Source: DASUAS01 sp963841415 (GTDB taxonomy: Bacteria > Actinomycetota > Acidimicrobiia > IMCC26256 > DASPTH01). From it: DNA of 64,000 nt. The stretch lies in the NCBI GenBank assembly GCA_963841415.1, contig CAWJCN010000003.1, positions 1,054,001-1,118,000 of the forward strand. Reading direction: 5' to 3'. Positions 61,091 through 64,000 of this stretch are shown here, piece after piece. Position 1 is the stretch's first letter. Each line of letters starts with the position of its first letter. The notes beneath the pieces are model-generated. The model was not told where the DNA came from. It saw only the letters and a list, made by a program, of their open reading frames with translations, and searched no databases. Position numbers and translations under genes: made by a program.

Positions 61091-61927
61091 GTGACGGATG
61101 CTGCTCCTGAGGGTGACGCGCGCGCCGACCTCGGCGTGTTCGGCGGATCGGGCTTCTACTCGTTCCTCGACGACGCGGAGGGGGTCTCGGTCGTGACCGC
61201 CTGGGGTCCACCCTCCGCACCGATCACGATCGCCCACGTCGCCGGGCTCGACGTCGCGTTCCTCCCCCGCCACGGAGTGCGCCACGAGCTTCCCGCCCAT
61301 CGGGTCGACTACCGCGCCAACGTGGCCGCCATGAGCGCGCTCGGCGTGTCGGCCCTGGTGGCACCCTTCGCGGCGGGTTCGCTCCGGCCCGACCTGAAGC
61401 CCGGCGACCTCGTGGTCGTCGACCAGCTCGTCGACCGCACGCACGGGCGGACCGACACGTTCTACGAGCGGTTCGACGACGGACCCGCGCACGTCTCGCT
61501 CGCCGACCCGTACGATCCCGCCCTCCGTGACGTGCTCCTGGCCGCGGCCCGAGCCGAGGGCGCCACCGTGCACGACGGCGGGACGGTGGTCGTGATCAAC
61601 GGACCCCGCTTCTCGACGCGCGCCGAGTCGCGGTGGTTCAGCCGAATGGGCTGGGATCTCGTGAACATGACGCAGTACCCAGAGGCGGTGCTCGCCCGCG
61701 AGGCGGGGATCCCCTACGCAGGCCTCGCGCTGGTGACCGACTACGACTCGGGGCTCGACGACGACCCGGGGGTCGAGCCCGTCACCCAGGAGCAGGTGTT
61801 CGCGATGTTCGCGGCGAACCTCGACCGGCTCAGGGCGGTCCTGGTGCGGGCGAGCGGCGACCTCGCGCGGCGAGACGCCACGCCGCCCAGACCGCGGCCA
61901 GTCCCCACAGCACCGCGAGCACGGTGA
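61091..61927 (+). CDS. mtnP: S-methyl-5'-thioadenosine phosphorylase (MTAP/PNP family)
   Basis: A 278-residue nucleoside phosphorylase. LGVFGGSGFYSFLDDAEGV, VAFLPRHGVRHELPAHRVDY and RANVAAMSALGVSALVAPFA give the phosphate and substrate loops; GRTDTFYERFDDGPAHVSLA, TVVVINGPRFSTRAESRWFS and WDLVNMTQYPEAVLAREAGI follow. TQYPEA replaces the usual TNxPEAxLA and keeps the methionine before it. It cleaves MTA in methionine salvage. GTG start at 61091. Its last about 98 nt overlap the convergent membrane gene, and the end is Pro/Arg-rich. Confidence 0.9.
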   Translation: MTDAAPEGDARADLGVFGGSGFYSFLDDAEGVSVVTAWGPPSAPITIAHVAGLDVAFLPRHGVRHELPAHRVDYRANVAAMSALGVSALVAPFAAGSLRPDLKPGDLVVVDQLVDRTHGRTDTFYERFDDGPAHVSLADPYDPALRDVLLAAARAEGATVHDGGTVVVINGPRFSTRAESRWFSRMGWDLVNMTQYPEAVLAREAGIPYAGLALVTDYDSGLDDDPGVEPVTQEQVFAMFAANLDRLRAVLVRASGDLARRDATPPRPRPVPTAPRAR

Positions 61928-62291
61928 GGACGGCGCTGCCGTAGTCGATCGGGTGCACTGTCGCGTTGTCGGCGCGGTCGCCGTAGCCGCGGAGTCCCGG
62001 CAACGCGAGTGCGACCACGAGCGCGGTAGCGAGCACCGCGGCGCGGAGCGGCGTGCGCAGCCACTCGGGCGTCCACCGCCCGACCACCCACACCGCCGCG
62101 AGCACGATCGGTGCGAGCACGAAGTCGTGGAGCACGAGGCCGCCGCCGAGCCAGCGCGCCGCTCCGAACGCGCGGTCGAAGCCGGCCTGCCGGACGAGCT
62201 CGGCCGCGCCGTAGACCATCAGAGGGGTGCCGAGCGCCAAGCCGATCCAGAACCCACGACCGGGTTCCTCCGGCTCGGGCGCAACCGTCAC
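61830..62291 (-). CDS. Membrane protein of the molybdoenzyme operon
   Basis: A 153-residue protein with four helices: FWIGLALGTPLMVYGAAELV, LVLHDFVLAPIVLAAVWVVG, AAVLATALVVALALPGLRGY and VLTVLAVLWGLAAVWAAWRL. A single His in VLHDF sits in helix 2. It starts GTG overlapping the molybdoenzyme stop by 4 nt and ends inside the phosphorylase gene. Probably a membrane partner of the cytochrome-fused molybdoenzyme; no family recognised. Confidence 0.72.
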   Translation of the reverse strand: MTVAPEPEEPGRGFWIGLALGTPLMVYGAAELVRQAGFDRAFGAARWLGGGLVLHDFVLAPIVLAAVWVVGRWTPEWLRTPLRAAVLATALVVALALPGLRGYGDRADNATVHPIDYGSAVLTVLAVLWGLAAVWAAWRLAARGRRSPAPGPP

Positions 62292-63421
62292 GACACCACC
62301 AGGCGTTGCACCCACTTGGTCTGCAACACACCGGGACGGTTCGGCCCGATCAGCCGGACGGGGTACCCGTGGTCGAGGTGCAGCGTCTCGCCATCGACGT
62401 CCAGCGCGAGCAGCGTGTCGCCGTCGCCCGACTGCGCGGGATCGAGCTCGGAGCTGCGGTAGGCGAGGTGTTGCTGGATGGAGTGGACCTGCACCCGCGC
62501 GTCGGCGGGGGCGCCGGAGAGGTCGAGCAGGTGGCGCACCGACACACCGCGCCACGTGCGCGACGCGCTCCATCCCTCCACGCACGCGATCGGGAGCGTC
62601 GCGGTGCGCTGCGGGAGCGCACGCAGGTCAGCGACCGACAGCTCGAGTCGTCGGTGCACGTTGCCCTCGACCACGAGCCGGTAGTCGGGGTCGCGTGCCG
62701 CGTCGGTCACGCCCGCGGCCGTCGCCGATCGGTTGACGGGAAAGCCCTGAGGGCCGGTGTCGGGACGGCGTGGTGCGAGCAGGGCGAGCTTGCGCAACGG
62801 CCACACCGTCTGGCCGACGGTGAACGCCGTGAGCAACGCCGACGCGCCCACGACCAGGCCGAGGAACTGCCGTCGGTCGGGGCCGGGCGCCGGTGGCGTG
62901 ACCGTGGCGTCGACGTGACCACGCGCCAACGCGGCGCGCGTGGTCGAGAACTTCGCGCCGACGTGGACGACGAGCGCGCCGATGGTGATCCACGCGATCC
63001 AGTAGTGCGACGTGCGGAAGTTGAACGGCCACGGATACCAGAGGTTGATGTTGGCCACGCCGGTGAAGAGCAGGAAGATCGCACCCCCGACGAGCGGCAC
63101 GAGCGTGATCCGCTCGAGGGCCGAGGCGACGCCACTCACGAACGGGCGGCGGAACAGCTTCGGGTACACCGTCCAGAGCTTGGCCAGGAGCAGCGGGATC
63201 GACGCGATGCCCGTCGCGACGTGCACTCCTTGCGTGACGCGGTAGAGACCCGCCGGGCGCGCGATCGGATCGAACCACGCCGGCGGGTTCTGCTGCAGGT
63301 GTGACCAGAACCCGGTGACGAAGCAGGTCGTGAACGCGACCCCGAGCGCGATTCCGAGCCACGCGGCCGTGCGTTCGTCGTGCAGCGTGCTGGTGAAGCG
63401 GGGCGTAGGTGCGGGACTCAA
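62288..63421 (-). CDS. Cytochrome b561-type/sulfite-oxidase-type molybdoenzyme fusion
   Basis: A 377-residue protein with two modules. The N-terminal about 200 residues have five helices, with histidines in RVTQGVHVATGIASIPLLLA and FRTSHYWIAWITIGALVVHV suggesting b-type heme. The C-terminal part is an oxidoreductase molybdopterin-binding domain (DYRLVVEGNVHRRLELSVAD, PIACVEGWSASRTWRGVSVR, DHGYPVRLIGPNRPGVLQTK); the Cys in ACVEGW is the expected Mo ligand. Start codon TTG, overlapping the methyltransferase stop (TTGA). The catalytic domain would face outside and pass electrons into the membrane. Substrate may be sulfite or a sulfoxide; unknown. Confidence 0.85.
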   Translation of the reverse strand: MSPAPTPRFTSTLHDERTAAWLGIALGVAFTTCFVTGFWSHLQQNPPAWFDPIARPAGLYRVTQGVHVATGIASIPLLLAKLWTVYPKLFRRPFVSGVASALERITLVPLVGGAIFLLFTGVANINLWYPWPFNFRTSHYWIAWITIGALVVHVGAKFSTTRAALARGHVDATVTPPAPGPDRRQFLGLVVGASALLTAFTVGQTVWPLRKLALLAPRRPDTGPQGFPVNRSATAAGVTDAARDPDYRLVVEGNVHRRLELSVADLRALPQRTATLPIACVEGWSASRTWRGVSVRHLLDLSGAPADARVQVHSIQQHLAYRSSELDPAQSGDGDTLLALDVDGETLHLDHGYPVRLIGPNRPGVLQTKWVQRLVVS

Positions 63422-64000
63422 AGGCCGACGTCGAGGCGCGCGAAGCAGCGGTCGTCATCCTCCCACCGGTCGACGACGCGTAGGCCGATCGTGGTGGCGA
63501 TCGCGTGGAGCCGTTGCGGCCCGACGGTGGTCCAGTGGAACCACGGACCCACGGCGTCCGCGGTCTCGGCGCGCACGACGACGACGTCGTCCGCGCCGTC
63601 GTGGAGCTCGGTCTCGACGACGATGCGGCCGTCGTCGCGCAGCAGGGCCGCGATGCGCAGGAGGAGCGCGACGGGGTCGCCGCCGATCCCGATGTTCCCG
63701 TCGAACAGGAGCGCGCTGCGCCACCGGCGCACGCCCGGGACCCGCTCGAAGACCGATCGCTGGAGCACGTTGACGCCGCGCCCGCGGGCGACGTCGAGGA
63801 ACGCGCCCGAGATGTCGAGCCCGAGCGCGAACACCTGTCGCTCGGCGAGCGCGACGAGGTGACGACCGGGTCCGCAGCCGACGTCGAGCGCGGGTCCGAC
63901 GGCGTGGTCGAGCGCGCGCTGCTCGGCGGCGTCGGCGGCGCCGAACCACCGATCGACGGGTAGATCGAGCACCCGGCCGTCGGTGGTGCACAGGCGCGGC
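63418..64000 (-). CDS. SAM-dependent methyltransferase, 5' end outside window
   Basis: A class I methyltransferase of at least 193 residues; the frame is open to the window edge (PRLCTTDGRVLDLPVDRWFG), so the true start is beyond 64000. The SAM motif is ALDVGCGPGRHLVALAERQ, then FALGLDISGAFLDVARGRG (acidic motif II) and SALLFDGNIGIGGDPVALL. The C-terminal part is GPWFHWTTVGPQRLHAIATT. It is coupled to the molybdoenzyme gene (TTGA). Substrate unknown. Confidence 0.85.
   Translation of the reverse strand, partial: PRLCTTDGRVLDLPVDRWFGAADAAEQRALDHAVGPALDVGCGPGRHLVALAERQVFALGLDISGAFLDVARGRGVNVLQRSVFERVPGVRRWRSALLFDGNIGIGGDPVALLLRIAALLRDDGRIVVETELHDGADDVVVVRAETADAVGPWFHWTTVGPQRLHAIATTIGLRVVDRWEDDDRCFARLDVGL

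Overview
The window is about 70% GC. Gene starts are often GTG or TTG, many genes are joined by 4-nt GTGA/ATGA overlaps, and several gene families are typical of Actinomycetota: a luciferase-like F420-type oxidoreductase, DUF2630, DUF5996, DUF3054, PspC/LiaF-type membrane proteins and PspC-histidine kinases. Together with dense acyl-CoA, CYP125-type P450 and Baeyer-Villiger genes, this suggests an environmental actinobacterium, possibly class Acidimicrobiia. That placement is inference. I saw no tRNA, rRNA, CRISPR array, transposase or phage gene.

Layout. 1-2.2 kb: a MazF/RHH toxin-antitoxin pair abuts a dead M48 peptidase and an indel-damaged F420-type oxidoreductase. 2.3-5.9 kb: DesK/NarL-type two-component pair and a two-gene ABC exporter. 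6.0-10.4 kb: operon of Baeyer-Villiger monooxygenase, double-domain SDR and amidohydrolase. 10.4-15.8 kb: flavodoxin, enoyl-CoA hydratases, a CrtC/AttH-like protein, SDR and SnoaL-like genes. 15.8-19.4 kb: a Lia/Psp-like envelope-stress cassette (PspC-kinase, LuxR regulator, divergent PspC-LiaF protein). 19.5-26.5 kb: amidohydrolase, solute-binding protein, LysR, TauE-like permease, CysQ-like phosphatase and small membrane proteins. 26.6-30.0 kb: ATP-grasp, alpha-E and transglutaminase cluster. 30.1-37.4 kb: molybdenum hydroxylase (CoxSML-like) followed by ETF beta, ETF alpha and ETF dehydrogenase. 38.0-45.3 kb: P450, epoxide hydrolase, two enoyl-CoA hydratases, zinc alcohol dehydrogenase, SDR and acyl-CoA dehydrogenase. 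45.4-51.8 kb: CAP protein and a branched-chain-type ABC transporter whose paired subunits are fused. 51.8-54.2 kb: CoA-transferase and acyl-CoA dehydrogenase. 54.2-59.7 kb: tandem repeats, an orphan winged-helix protein, an SDR-QueA-SufR-like operon and small DUF genes. 59.7-64 kb: CoA-transferase, MTA phosphorylase, and a molybdoenzyme/cytochrome b operon with a methyltransferase.

Functionally the window is mainly catabolic. It imports organic or amino-acid-like solutes, oxidises alcohols, ketones and steroid- or terpene-like carbon skeletons, activates and beta-oxidises acyl-CoAs, and passes electrons through ETF. A 20-bp operator with consensus CTGACGnCCnGTCAGAnTGG lies before the P450 gene and twice inside the transporter locus, linking uptake to oxidation in one probable regulon. 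At 55.6 kb a perfect 24-bp inverted repeat precedes an SDR-QueA-like-metalloregulator operon. A dispersed hairpin repeat family occurs at 15.35, 54.2 (three tandem copies) and 58.44 kb.

Caution: at least eleven genes contain apparent single-base indels, including ETF genes expected to be important. Assembly or sequencing error is the simplest explanation. I describe these as frameshifted CDSs and reserve 'pseudogene' for the M48 gene, which has also lost its catalytic motif and its C-terminus.
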